Positions 1-7,611 of a DNA stretch of 29,479 nucleotides are shown piece by piece. A program made the translations under genes and the position numbers. Under the pieces are notes generated by a model. The model did no database searches. It was not told the DNA's origin and worked only from the letters and a program-made list of their open reading frames with translations. Within the stretch, counting starts at the first letter, position 1. Every line of letters begins with the position of its first letter. This DNA is from Candidatus Desantisiibacteriota bacterium (lineage in GTDB: Bacteria > UBA9089 > CG2-30-40-21), in the NCBI GenBank assembly GCA_016208205.1, contig JACQYP010000017.1, positions 1 to 29,479 of the forward strand, in the 5' to 3' direction.

Positions 1-205
1 CCGTAGCCTTAACAACATAGGTAACAGTCAGAATAACCATCACAGCCATGGTAAGGTTAAGGGCTATGGACATATCAATAAACACAGGCGGCAGGGGCAT
101 GACCAGCATGATAATCACACACAAAAAGAAACAGGCTCTCCCCATGTCTGCCCTTTGCAGCCAGTGCCGTTGTGGAATCGCAAATGTTGTTTTTGTATCC
201 GCCAT
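1..205 (-). CDS. flhA: FlhA, flagellar export apparatus protein (N-terminal part, cut by window edge)
   Basis: Only the first 68 codons are present; the frame is open to the window edge. The start ATG (203-205) follows an AAAGGTGAT ribosome binding site. After a basic N-terminus comes a hydrophobic stretch with the PLPPVFIDMSIALN signature that resembles the start of the FlhA transmembrane region (family consensus near PLPPFLLD..LA.N). FlhA is the largest export-gate membrane protein of the flagellar type III secretion system and forms the cytoplasmic ring that docks substrates and chaperones. It is the last gene seen of the fliP-fliQ-fliR-flhB-flhA block, which matches the common bacterial gene order. 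The C-terminal cytoplasmic domain cannot be assessed. Confidence 0.88.
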   Translation of the reverse strand, partial: MADTKTTFAIPQRHWLQRADMGRACFFLCVIIMLVMPLPPVFIDMSIALNLTMAVMVILTVTYVVKAT

Positions 206-227
206 GTTTATCACCTTTAAGAATAGA

Positions 228-320
228 ACACGGATGACACAGATGAGACGGATTAATACGGATAAATTTTTTAAAATAAAAAATCTGTGAAAATCCGTAA
301 TATCCGTGTTATCCGTGTGC
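228..320. repeat. Inverted ACGGAT/ATCCGT word repeat between flhB and flhA
   Basis: The left part (228-264) repeats the word ACGGAT/ACAGAT with short spacers. The right part (293-320) carries ATCCGTAATATCCGTGTTAT, the reverse complement of the same word. The two sides can pair into an imperfect hairpin around an A/T-rich centre (265-285). It lies between the flhB stop and the flhA start, so it would sit in the transcript. Confidence 0.6.
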
Positions 321-331
321 TATTACTCTAA

Positions 332-1558
332 CTACGCTGCCTTTTGTTTTAACCGATAGACAAATGCCAATATCTCAGCTACAGCCTGATAGAATTGAGG
401 TGCAATCTCTGACCCAACATCCACTGTTTCAAACAATGCTTGAGCCAATGGTTTATTTTCTACAATTGCCACATCATTTTCCTTAGCTATATCGATAATG
501 CGTTGTGCCATCAACCCCTTACCCTTAGCCACCACAGTCGGTGCAACCATATAATCAGAATCATATTTTATAGCTACAGCCAGATGTGTTGGATTGGTGA
601 TAACCACATTTGCCCTGGCAATCTCAGCCATCATCCTTTTTGCAGCTGTTTCCCTTTGCCTTTGTCTTATCCTTCTTTTAACCGAGGGGTCACCCTCTAA
701 CTGTTTCCATTCATCCTTTAGTTCATGCTTGGTCATCATCAAGCTTTGTTTATACTCATGCCTCTGATGAAGATAATCAAAAAGGCTTATTATTAATAAA
801 AATATGGCAACATAGATGATAATCTTAAATGTCAAACCGGCAATAAATGTAAACCCTTCCATCAATCCTACATCTAAAAGATTAAGGATTTGAAAAAATT
901 CCTTATGGATAATAGCATAAGAGATACAGATAATCACCGCAAGCTTAAAGAATGTTTTGCCATATTCAATCAGGGCAATCTTGGATGGAATAAGCCTCTG
1001 CCATATCTTGCCAATATTAAACCTCATCCTCGAAAAATCAAACCTCAGCGCCTTTGGGGCAAAATATATCCCCACCTGTAATGCCTCAACAATAACAGCA
1101 ACTATCGCCGCAATCAGCATAATAGGCAGAGTAACCTTAAAAAAGGCTATGATAATTACCGGAAAAAGGCTCATGATATTGTCTGATGAAAATTCTACTT
1201 CGTGCATATGAGAGAAACAATACGCAAAATAACCAATCATCTTGGTAAACATATAATATCCAAGCATGGACATAGCAATACAGGTTATCAGGGTAATGGA
1301 TGCAGAGGTAAGCTCCATACTCTTGACAACCTGTCCCTTTTCCCTTGCTTGCTGCCGTTTTCTCGGGGTCGGCTCTTCGGTTCGTCCCTCATCCTCAGCT
1401 CGGGCAAATAACTGAAGGTCAAAGGTATCTACCGGCTCTACCTGCTTTTTCTCGTATTCCCTCCCCCCCTCTTCTCGTTCAAGCCGCAAAAATTCTACCG
1501 GTGCAAGGTTATATCCAGCATATTCAACAAGATATTGAGTGTCATATTGGTTTAACAT
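332..1558 (-). CDS. flhB: FlhB, flagellar export substrate-specificity switch protein
   Basis: 408 residues, longer than typical FlhB (about 350-380). The usual N-terminal signature (EEPTPRKRQQAREKGQV, residues 61-77) starts about 50 residues late. The extra N-terminus is acidic and tyrosine-rich. A GAGGT ribosome binding site 5 bases before the first ATG supports translation of this extension. Four transmembrane segments follow (about 86-110, 130-163, 203-222, 236-262). The cytoplasmic domain carries the autocleavage motif NPTH at 322-325, with KDEWKQLEGDP upstream. Known role: FlhB is part of the export gate and, after self-cleavage between N and P, switches export from rod/hook to filament substrates. 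Neighbours fliR and flhA are in the canonical order. Confidence 0.96.
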   Translation of the reverse strand: MLNQYDTQYLVEYAGYNLAPVEFLRLEREEGGREYEKKQVEPVDTFDLQLFARAEDEGRTEEPTPRKRQQAREKGQVVKSMELTSASITLITCIAMSMLGYYMFTKMIGYFAYCFSHMHEVEFSSDNIMSLFPVIIIAFFKVTLPIMLIAAIVAVIVEALQVGIYFAPKALRFDFSRMRFNIGKIWQRLIPSKIALIEYGKTFFKLAVIICISYAIIHKEFFQILNLLDVGLMEGFTFIAGLTFKIIIYVAIFLLIISLFDYLHQRHEYKQSLMMTKHELKDEWKQLEGDPSVKRRIRQRQRETAAKRMMAEIARANVVITNPTHLAVAIKYDSDYMVAPTVVAKGKGLMAQRIIDIAKENDVAIVENKPLAQALFETVDVGSEIAPQFYQAVAEILAFVYRLKQKAA

Positions 1559-1577
1559 AATTACCTCGCAGATAATC

Positions 1578-1635
1578 GGTAATCGGTTATCAGGTTATCA
1601 GTAACCGCTTACCTGATTACCGATAACCGATTACC
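1578..1635. repeat. Perfect 14-bp inverted repeat GGTAATCGGTTATC
   Basis: GGTAATCGGTTATC at 1578-1591 is matched by GATAACCGATTACC at 1622-1635. The loop contains further partial copies of the same word. The repeat fills the fliR-flhB gap and shares its word with the fliQ-fliR gap at 2439-2492. No U-tract marks it as a classical terminator, so a processing or stability hairpin within the operon transcript is equally possible. Confidence 0.75.
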
Positions 1636-1637
1636 TT

Positions 1638-2426
1638 TCACCTCACCCTTCCCATGGCAGAAAACAATTCATCTATATCAGAAAACACACAGTTAAACAC
1701 ATTTTGTGCCACCTGGCCAATCAATGGCATAATTAGAATCAAGATGCCGACACCTATAACAATGGTTGTTGCCCAGCCCAAAGCCATAATATTCATCATT
1801 GGTGCCACCTTTGCCATCAATCCCATGGACAGAGATACAAGGAACAGGACACCCATAATCGGCATGGCAATCTTCAGAGCCGTAAGAAACATGCCGCAAA
1901 ATACCGCAACAGTTTTATCGTAAACAAGATGTGAGGCTTTTAAGGAAAATATTGGTACTGCCTCATAGCTGTTAAAAACAGCTGTAATTATAAGATGATG
2001 TCCACCTACAGTTAAAAAGATAAGCATGGCAAAAAGTCCGATAATCTGTCCAATAATTGGCTGCTCTACCTGAGAAAATGGGTCTATTGTATTTACAAAC
2101 CCAAACCCCATTTGCACGCTATAGAATTCACCTGAGACCTGAAAGGCAGACATAATTATAGTGCAAAAGAATCCAATGATTATGCCTATCAATACCTCAG
2201 AGATAACAAGGATATAATACTCACCTACATTTCCTGACAGATGCGGCAGTGTATGATTTACCACCGGGAACATCAACAGAGCCATAAAAAGGGCAAGCCC
2301 TGCCTTTATTCTCAGTGGAATACTCAAGCTGCCAAAAAACGGGCTTATGACAAATATCCCTGAAATCCTTGCAAAAACCAATAGAAACCCCTGGAACTGG
2401 GTGGCAAATAAGTCGTAACACTCCAT
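1638..2426 (-). CDS. fliR: FliR, flagellar export gate membrane protein
   Basis: 262 residues, the normal FliR length, almost entirely hydrophobic with about six membrane segments. The N-terminal stretch FLLVFARISGIFVISPFFGS and the QMGFGFVNTIDP loop are typical of the FliR/SctT family. The start ATG follows GAGG by five bases. FliR combines with FliP and FliQ into the helical core of the export gate (5 FliP, 4 FliQ, 1 FliR in known structures). The gene sits between fliQ and flhB, in canonical order. Confidence 0.95.
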   Translation of the reverse strand: MECYDLFATQFQGFLLVFARISGIFVISPFFGSLSIPLRIKAGLALFMALLMFPVVNHTLPHLSGNVGEYYILVISEVLIGIIIGFFCTIIMSAFQVSGEFYSVQMGFGFVNTIDPFSQVEQPIIGQIIGLFAMLIFLTVGGHHLIITAVFNSYEAVPIFSLKASHLVYDKTVAVFCGMFLTALKIAMPIMGVLFLVSLSMGLMAKVAPMMNIMALGWATTIVIGVGILILIMPLIGQVAQNVFNCVFSDIDELFSAMGRVR

Positions 2427-2438
2427 TACAGCCTCGTC

Positions 2439-2492
2439 AATCGGTTATCGGTGATCAGTAATCGGTAATCAGGTAATCACCGATAACCGATT
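2439..2492. repeat. Perfect 17-bp inverted repeat between fliQ and fliR
   Basis: AATCGGTTATCGGTGAT (2439-2455) pairs perfectly with ATCACCGATAACCGATT (2476-2492) around a 20-base loop that itself contains further copies of the GGTAATC word. It uses the same vocabulary as the repeat at 1578-1635, so both fli gaps were filled by related sequence. Confidence 0.78.
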
Positions 2493-2501
2493 ACCAATAA
2501 C

Positions 2502-2771
2502 CTACCCGATTAAATCCGGAAATGTATTTATCAACCGTATCGTATATTCCATCAATGTCTTCAACATCCATGTCCCAAAGACAATCATTGACAACATGGT
2601 AATAATCATTTTAGGAACAAATGACAGGGTTTGTTCCTGAATAGATGTTGCAGTCTGGAGGATGCTGATTACCAGACCCACAAGCATACTCACGCTTAAC
2701 ATAGGTGCTGCGACCAAAATGGTATAAAATAATGCTTCTTGAATTAATTTTACAGCAAATCCTTCGGTCAT
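2502..2771 (-). CDS. fliQ: FliQ, flagellar export gate small membrane protein
   Basis: 89 residues, the standard FliQ length, with two membrane helices (about 14-38 and 52-75). The VSMLVGLVISILQTATSIQEQTL segment is the family hallmark: helix one followed by the polar QATTSIQEQTL-like turn. A GAGGT site lies 8 bases before the ATG. Four copies of FliQ wrap the FliP/FliR core of the export gate. In this genome a foreign-looking four-helix-bundle gene separates fliQ from fliP. Confidence 0.95.
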   Translation of the reverse strand: MTEGFAVKLIQEALFYTILVAAPMLSVSMLVGLVISILQTATSIQEQTLSFVPKMIITMLSMIVFGTWMLKTLMEYTIRLINTFPDLIG

Positions 2772-2911
2772 TTTAATACCTCAATATTGTAATTAGGCTG
2801 TTAGGTTGTAGGAAACTCACATCGCCTTTGTTTTCCTAATAGTCTAACAGCCTCCAGCCTAATACCCTTCATCCTAACAGTCTACAGCCTACTTACCTTC
2901 AGCCTATACTT

Positions 2912-3007
2912 ATTGCAGGGGCATATGCTACATACACCCCTGCAATGAGTTAGCTTACTTAAGCAGCCACCGCACCCTTAAAGATACGAAGCGAGACGCT
3001 TCGTCTA
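2912..3007. repeat. Two hairpins in the fliQ / four-helix-bundle gene gap
   Basis: ATTGCAGGGG (2912-2921) and CCCCTGCAAT (2937-2946) form a 10-bp stem. At 2985-3007 there is a 23-base unit TACGAAGCGAGACGC... containing GAAGCG/CGCTTC. Its exact reverse complement occurs at 10012-10034, next to pheS. Earlier in the same gap (about 2795-2910) are scattered copies of AACAGCCTACAGCCTA-like words in both orientations. The second hairpin abuts the stop codon of the four-helix-bundle gene (3008-3010). Confidence 0.7.
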
Positions 3008-3391
3008 CTACGCGGCAACCGCACTACTGATTGTCTCACTTTCAATCCATTTGACAATAGACATCACCAGACATCTCACCCGTTCATACTCTTTAAGGAG
3101 AAGGTTATAGGCAGCCTCATTTATAAGCTGATTCTGATAACTTACCTTTAGAAAAAAGGTAATATCCCTCAAAGAGTTCATAGCTGCTTCAAGAAAATGC
3201 CTGTATTCATGAAGAGTTTGCTGCGAATGTCCCTCAGCAATATTCATAGCCACGCCCATAGATGCTCCCTTCATTTGAATAGCAAGGTCATTATAAGCAG
3301 CCTCTCTCGGATACCGATTGACAATGCGACACACTTCCATGACTAATCTGTTCGCTAATTGCCAAACACCCAATTCTTCGTACCTCGGCAT
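3008..3391 (-). CDS. Four-helix-bundle protein of the S23 / 23S rRNA intervening-sequence family
   Basis: 127 residues, all helical, no signal or membrane segment. The family motif NIAEG lies at 50-54, preceded by a helix of small residues (MKGASMGVAM) and followed by YRHFLEAAMNSLRDI, matching the usual IRFLxIAxGSLxEL helix. This family (TIGR02436-like) was first seen inside 23S rRNA intervening sequences but is mostly encoded as free-standing genes. It is related in fold to the Avd accessory protein of diversity-generating retroelements. Its biochemical function is not established. A GGGAGG site 9 bases upstream supports the start. It interrupts the otherwise canonical fliP-fliQ pair and is bounded by hairpin repeats on both sides, which suggests insertion. 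No reverse transcriptase or 23S fragment is visible nearby. Confidence 0.85.
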   Translation of the reverse strand: MPRYEELGVWQLANRLVMEVCRIVNRYPREAAYNDLAIQMKGASMGVAMNIAEGHSQQTLHEYRHFLEAAMNSLRDITFFLKVSYQNQLINEAAYNLLLKEYERVRCLVMSIVKWIESETISSAVAA

Positions 3392-3695
3392 AGCCTCTTA
3401 CCTCCCAGTTTTAATTTTCAGCATGGTTTAAACTGTTCACTACTGTAGAGACACAAAATCTTGTGTCTCTACCTTTCGTGTCTTGTAGTGAATTTATTTT
3501 CAAACCACACCTAATTTTCGGCTATTACCTAAGTTGCAACAGTCCTTACTCCAATACACAACTTAAATAACATCTATTCGTTTTTTCACCTCCTCAATTT
3601 GTAGACATTTAGCCAAAGTAGAACAGGCATTCTTGCCTGTTCTGATAAATAGGCAGGAATGCCTTGCATAGACAGGCAGAAATGCCTGTCCTACA
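3392..3695. repeat. 304-base gap with three hairpin repeats between the four-helix-bundle gene and fliP
   Basis: No gene is visible. A perfect 12-bp stem GTAGAGACACAA / TTGTGTCTCTAC spans 3445-3472 with a 4-base loop. AGAACAGGCA / TGCCTGTTCT forms a 10-bp stem at 3620-3643, and GACAGGCA / TGCCTGTC an 8-bp stem at 3671-3690, with an imperfect AGGCAGGAATGCCT copy between them. The CAGGCAGGAATGCCTG-type hairpin recurs at 15527, 22349 and 22501. The stretch 3480-3600 holds nothing I recognise. Confidence 0.7.
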
Positions 3696-4457
3696 TTAAT
3701 GAAAACTTGCCACTAATGAGTGAATCAATAGATTCCAACCGTCAACCATAACAAATAAAAGTATCTTAAAGGGTAATGATATCATAACCGGCGGCAGCAT
3801 GATCATGCCCATAGACATTAAAACACTTGCAACAATCATATCTATCATCAAGAACGGTACAAACAGTAATATTCCCATCCAGAAGGCAGAGGTTAATTCA
3901 CTAATCATAAAGGCAGGGATAAGAACATAAGTAGCTACATCCTTCCTTGTTTTGGGTCTTGGCATTTTACTTAAGTCAACAAATAAGGCAATATCTTTTT
4001 CTCTGGTCTGCTTAAACATGAATTCTCTTAGTGGCAAGGATGCTTTTTTCAGTGTTTCCTGAAAGTTCATCTTACCTGCAAGGTATGGCTGAAAGGCAGT
4101 CTCATTGATCTTTGTTATGGTTGGTGCCATAATAAAAAAGGTGATAAATAATGCAAGTCCGACGATGACCTGTTGGGGAGGAGCCTGCTGGGTAGCTAAT
4201 GCTTGTTTAATGAATGAGAGGACAATCACTACCCGAATAAATGAGGTAGTCATCATAACAATGCTTGGGACTAAGGTCAGAATAGTTAAAAGAAATATGA
4301 TTTGAAGGGAGAGAGCAACATCCTGAGGGGTTTTTGCCTCTGTTACGCCGATATTTATCTTAGGGATACCTATAGGTACAGGCTGGCTAAAGCACCATGC
4401 AGCCGAGAACACAGCAATAGCTGCCACAAATAGCAAACAAATAGACCACTTGCGCAT
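3696..4457 (-). CDS. fliP: FliP, flagellar export gate membrane protein
   Basis: 253 residues, normal for FliP. A cleavable signal-like segment occupies residues 4-23, which is characteristic of FliP. Four membrane helices follow. Family motifs include the MMTTSFIRVVIVLSFIKQAL stretch (69-88), with the cluster QQAPPQQV just after it, and the C-terminal segments FMISELTSAFWMGILLFVPF and MIVASVLMSMGMIMLPPVM. FliP forms the pentameric core of the export gate. The ATG follows a strong GGGAGGGG site by seven bases. It appears to be the first gene of the block, with a convincing promoter 40 bases upstream. Confidence 0.96.
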   Translation of the reverse strand: MRKWSICLLFVAAIAVFSAAWCFSQPVPIGIPKINIGVTEAKTPQDVALSLQIIFLLTILTLVPSIVMMTTSFIRVVIVLSFIKQALATQQAPPQQVIVGLALFITFFIMAPTITKINETAFQPYLAGKMNFQETLKKASLPLREFMFKQTREKDIALFVDLSKMPRPKTRKDVATYVLIPAFMISELTSAFWMGILLFVPFLMIDMIVASVLMSMGMIMLPPVMISLPFKILLFVMVDGWNLLIHSLVASFH

Positions 4458-4498
4458 CGTTAACCCCTCCCAGAGTTAAAAACATTTTTACATATAGC

Positions 4499-4527
4499 AC
4501 TATATCAGATAACCTCTGTTTTGTCAA
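4499..4527 (-). promoter_or_regulatory. Sigma70-type promoter for the fliP operon
   Basis: On the minus strand TTGACA (4522-4527) and TATAGT (4499-4504) are separated by exactly 17 bases, 42 bases before the fliP ATG. This near-consensus match suggests the flagellar export block is transcribed by the housekeeping sigma factor and not by a sigma28 or sigma54 promoter. Confidence 0.72.
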
Positions 4528-4580
4528 GTATTTTTTCAATAATTGTGTGATTTTAGTACTTGGTAGGTTTTATGAGGGTA

Positions 4581-4615
4581 GGTTGTAGGTTGTAGGTTGT
4601 AGGTTGTAGGTTGTA
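4581..4615. repeat. Five tandem copies of the 7-mer GGTTGTA
   Basis: Five perfect head-to-tail copies of GGTTGTA fill 4581-4615, just downstream (in transcript sense) of pyrD. The complementary words TTACAACC and CCTACAAC at 4623-4652 allow fold-back, and the last one runs into the pyrD stop region. The same word appears as an inverted pair at 12350-12430. Confidence 0.9.
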
Positions 4616-4646
4616 GTCGTCACTTACAACCGATAACTTCTCTAAC

Positions 4647-5561
4647 CTACAACATCATCTTTATCTTTCCTATATCTACAATCTTATACTGTCTCATATA
4701 ATCTTTTATTCCCTGAACTATTTCCATACCTGCTTTAGGGTTGACAAAGTTAGCCGTACCAATACAAACGGCTGTTGCCCCAACAAGCAGGAACTCGAGA
4801 CTATCCTCCCAATCCATTATTCCCCCCTGTCCTATAACAGGAATATTTACAGATTTGCAAACCTCCCAAACCATCCTTAAAGCAACAGGTTTAATAGCTG
4901 GACCAGACAGTCCACCTGTGATATTTGCCAAACGAGGCTTTTGGGTTTTAATATCAACTGCCATACCCATCAATGTATTTATCAAAGACACAGCATCTGC
5001 TCCCCCATCAACTGCTGCTCGGGCAATAGAGGCAATATTCGTTACATTTGGGCTTAATTTTACAATTAAAGGCAGGGATGTCTGTTTGCGAACCAGATTA
5101 ACAACCTCAAAGGTAAGCATCATATCCTGACCAAACAACATCCCTCCATGTGAAACATTTGGGCAGGATATATTTATCTCTAAGGCATTAATACCGGCTT
5201 TATCGCTTAATCCCTTAGCTATAACAGCATATTCTTCTGGAGTTTCACCACAAATATTGGCAATAACAGCTGTGGGAATATTTGACAACAAGGGTAGTTT
5301 TTCTTGCAAGAATCGTGGCAAACCCATATTTTGCAAGCCAACACTATTAAGCATACCTGCGGGTGTTTCAACAATCCTTGGCATGGGATTGCCCTGCCGT
5401 TCCTTCAAGGTAATTCCCTTAAGAATAATACCTCCAAGCATGGATAAATCTATTAATTCAGCATATTCTTGTCCATATCCAAAGCATCCGGAGGCACAAA
5501 GCACAGGATTTTTTAGCTTTAATTTGCCAATGCTTACAGAGACATCTGGTTCTATCTGCAT
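4647..5561 (-). CDS. pyrD: Dihydroorotate dehydrogenase, class 1B (FMN subunit)
   Basis: 304 residues, the class 1B length. The catalytic cysteine is C133 in the NISCPNVSHGG segment (130-140), where class 2 enzymes have serine. The FMN-binding PVIGQGGI loop is at 241-248, with glycine-rich N-terminal CASGCFGYG. The enzyme oxidises dihydroorotate to orotate in pyrimidine synthesis. Class 1B forms pass electrons to NAD through the iron-sulfur/FAD subunit PyrK, which is not next to it here. AAGAGGTAAT precedes the ATG. The last three codons (M, M, L) lie in the edge of a GGTTGTA-type repeat, so the C-terminus may have been rewritten by repeat insertion. Confidence 0.94.
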   Translation of the reverse strand: MQIEPDVSVSIGKLKLKNPVLCASGCFGYGQEYAELIDLSMLGGIILKGITLKERQGNPMPRIVETPAGMLNSVGLQNMGLPRFLQEKLPLLSNIPTAVIANICGETPEEYAVIAKGLSDKAGINALEINISCPNVSHGGMLFGQDMMLTFEVVNLVRKQTSLPLIVKLSPNVTNIASIARAAVDGGADAVSLINTLMGMAVDIKTQKPRLANITGGLSGPAIKPVALRMVWEVCKSVNIPVIGQGGIMDWEDSLEFLLVGATAVCIGTANFVNPKAGMEIVQGIKDYMRQYKIVDIGKIKMML

Positions 5562-5592
5562 ATTACCTCTTAAAACATAAAAATCTTATCCA

Positions 5593-5621
5593 GACATATT
5601 AATATACCACATGTTATTCAA
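5593..5621 (-). promoter_or_regulatory. Possible promoter for pyrD
   Basis: Minus-strand TTGAAT (5616-5621) and TATGTC (5593-5598) are 17 bases apart and lie 32 bases before the pyrD start. The match is moderate. Confidence 0.4.
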
Positions 5622-5629
5622 TTTGGTAG

Positions 5630-5809
5630 CTACTCAGGTTGTCTGGTTCACGGTTCAAGGTTCACAGTTAGGAACCTTGCGTTGTCAATTCGTGTGCTAA
5701 TTGCTAAGCCTCAATATCTCCAAACCGTTCAATTCCCTACATTCGCAGGGACAAGCTTCATTGCTCTCCAACCGTGAACTGTGAACCTTTGAACAGTAAA
5801 CCTGAGTAG
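5630..5809. repeat. Fold-back element bounded by CTACTCAGG / CCTGAGTAG
   Basis: CTACTCAGG (5630-5638) and CCTGAGTAG (5801-5809) are perfect terminal inverted repeats. Just inside them lie GGTTCACGGTTCAAGGTTCA on the left and the inverse words CCGTGAACTGTGAACC on the right. The centre is unique sequence. Similar ACTACTCAG-bounded units occur at 15218, 19030, 19265 and 28009. No coding sequence is inside. Confidence 0.75.
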
Positions 5810-5824
5810 TTATTTATTTTGTTT

Positions 5825-7420
5825 TCACTTTTCACTTATCCGATACGCACTACCTTGCAAGGATTTGCAATATTCCATCATTTCTGAGGCAGCATCAAAG
5901 ATATCTAATGATCTCTTAAATGATTGTTTCTCACCATTAACAGCCACACCAATAGACAGTGTCAGGATAGGGGTGTCATTTAATCTTCTGTCTCTATCTT
6001 GCCCCCTTCCATAGTCAACAGGGTGATACAATCCCTGGATCTTTTCATCAAACAAAGAGATAATCTTTTGACAAACGACATCTACCCTTTCCGGCTCAAT
6101 AAGCACCACAAAATCATCTCCGCCATTATGTCCAATGAATCCTGTTCTCACACTTGTTGAAAGAATTTCTGCTACTAACTTGATAACATTATCCCCTTGC
6201 AAAAAGCCATAGAAATCATTAAACGCCTTAAGTCCGTTAACATCAATACACATTAAAGCAAATGGTCTTTCTTTATTTGCTAATCTCTTTTTAATCTCAG
6301 TATCTATAATTGTTCTTCCACGAAGACCTGTTAATGGATTTAATAACATTGTTCTATCAAATCTCTTCAAATGGGCATTGATGTGAGCTACTAAAGAGTA
6401 CAATTCAAAGGGTTTGTTTATAAAATCCACAGCACCGTTTTCAAAGGCAATAACCTCTTCAGAGCTATCCCGAACAGTTAACACCAGAATAGGGACACCG
6501 GATGTTCTGGGATCCATGCTTAGCCGTTTACAAATCTCGTATCCATTCATATCAGGCAGCATAATATCAAGGATAATCAGATCCGGCAGAATATAGTATG
6601 CCTTTCGCAAAGCCTCTGAGCCGTGTGAGGCAGTAATAACCTCAAAGTTTTCATGCTCCAATTTAATCCCAATTATAGCACAGATAGATGGGTCATCATC
6701 AACTACAAGTATCTTTTTTCTTGGAGCAATGGGAAAACTTTTATTTATCTCATCCATCCCTATTGAGCCTCTTTCTTGAAGCATCTTTATAAAAACATTG
6801 GTTATATCCCCATCAAATTCAGTCCCCTTACCTTTTTCTAATTCATTTATTGCTTCAGTTACAGGCAGAATATTTCGATATGGCCTATTATCTGTCATGG
6901 CTCCATAGGCATCGATAATTTTTACAATAGATGCCTCAACAGGAATTTCATTATCCTGAAGACCATCAGGGTATCCATTTCCCTTTGGACATTCATGATG
7001 GGAACGAACAGCACAAAGCAAGTCCCATGGAAACCCAACAGACATCAGGATTCGTTCACTAAGAAAGGTATGTTTCCTTATTATCTTTAATTCCTCAGAA
7101 GAGAGGTTTCCTGTCTTTAACAATAACTCAGCATCTAACCAGAGCTTTCCTATATCATGCAAAAGAGCTGCCAAGGAAACAGTCTCTTGCTGAACCTCAT
7201 TTAAGCCAAGTCGTGAGGCAAGAGATTCAGCATATCCAGCCTTTCGTTGTGCATGTCCCTCTTGATAGGCATCATTCTTATCAATTATGGTCGCCACAAA
7301 GGAACAGTTTTCCCTAATCTTGTTTTTCAGCAAGGGATCATGTCCGCCATTAAGGGCAGATTGATTTACCAGAACAGAAATGTCTTTCATATAAGTGCTT
7401 AGATTGTTTTCTTCTTGCAT
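5825..7420 (-). CDS. HD-GYP / receiver / GGDEF c-di-GMP signalling protein
   Basis: 531 residues from the ATG at 7418-7420, chosen because GGAGGTAGGAAG sits directly before it; a start 14 codons upstream lacks a site. No membrane segment. Domain one (about 45-215) is HD-GYP, a c-di-GMP phosphodiesterase fold: HDIGK at 88-92 and HHE..KGNGYPDGL around 141-154. The usual second aspartate of the DxxDALT motif is G. Domain two (about 235-355) is a receiver with D285 as phosphoacceptor and K336. Domain three (about 360-531) is a GGDEF-type cyclase with GGDDF at 433-437, NPLTGL upstream and a GHNGG lead-in. This resembles the GGDEF subfamily with GHxGGDDF signature. The protein may make and break c-di-GMP under phosphorylation control; which activities survive is not certain. 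A good promoter lies upstream. Confidence 0.88.
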   Translation of the reverse strand: MQEENNLSTYMKDISVLVNQSALNGGHDPLLKNKIRENCSFVATIIDKNDAYQEGHAQRKAGYAESLASRLGLNEVQQETVSLAALLHDIGKLWLDAELLLKTGNLSSEELKIIRKHTFLSERILMSVGFPWDLLCAVRSHHECPKGNGYPDGLQDNEIPVEASIVKIIDAYGAMTDNRPYRNILPVTEAINELEKGKGTEFDGDITNVFIKMLQERGSIGMDEINKSFPIAPRKKILVVDDDPSICAIIGIKLEHENFEVITASHGSEALRKAYYILPDLIILDIMLPDMNGYEICKRLSMDPRTSGVPILVLTVRDSSEEVIAFENGAVDFINKPFELYSLVAHINAHLKRFDRTMLLNPLTGLRGRTIIDTEIKKRLANKERPFALMCIDVNGLKAFNDFYGFLQGDNVIKLVAEILSTSVRTGFIGHNGGDDFVVLIEPERVDVVCQKIISLFDEKIQGLYHPVDYGRGQDRDRRLNDTPILTLSIGVAVNGEKQSFKRSLDIFDAASEMMEYCKSLQGSAYRISEK

Positions 7421-7450
7421 ACTTCCTACCTCCCCACTAAACTTATTAAA

Positions 7451-7479
7451 GATATACCACAATTTTTGTGATTTGTCAA
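7451..7479 (-). promoter_or_regulatory. Sigma70-type promoter for the HD-GYP/GGDEF gene
   Basis: Minus-strand TTGACA (7474-7479), 17-base spacer, TATATC (7451-7456), located 30 bases before the preferred start codon. The short leader fits a start at 7420. Confidence 0.7.
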
Positions 7480-7611
7480 CTATAAAATGTGAAAAAATGT
7501 AATGGATTAGGGATTGGTGGGATTTTCTATCGTGGACTCAAGTTTTTGCTACAAAGGCACAAAGAAAACACCAGAAACAACTCAATATCTTGCGACCTGT
7601 GCGAACAGAAT

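Noticed and set aside
48..290. Small plus-strand reading frame opposite flhA and the flhB-flhA gap
   Set aside because: It is antisense to clear FlhA codons and then runs through a repeat.
4581..4615. Tandem GGTTGTA copies as a CRISPR or VNTR-regulated promoter
   Set aside because: Units are seven bases with no spacers, so it is not CRISPR. It lies downstream of pyrD, not at a promoter.
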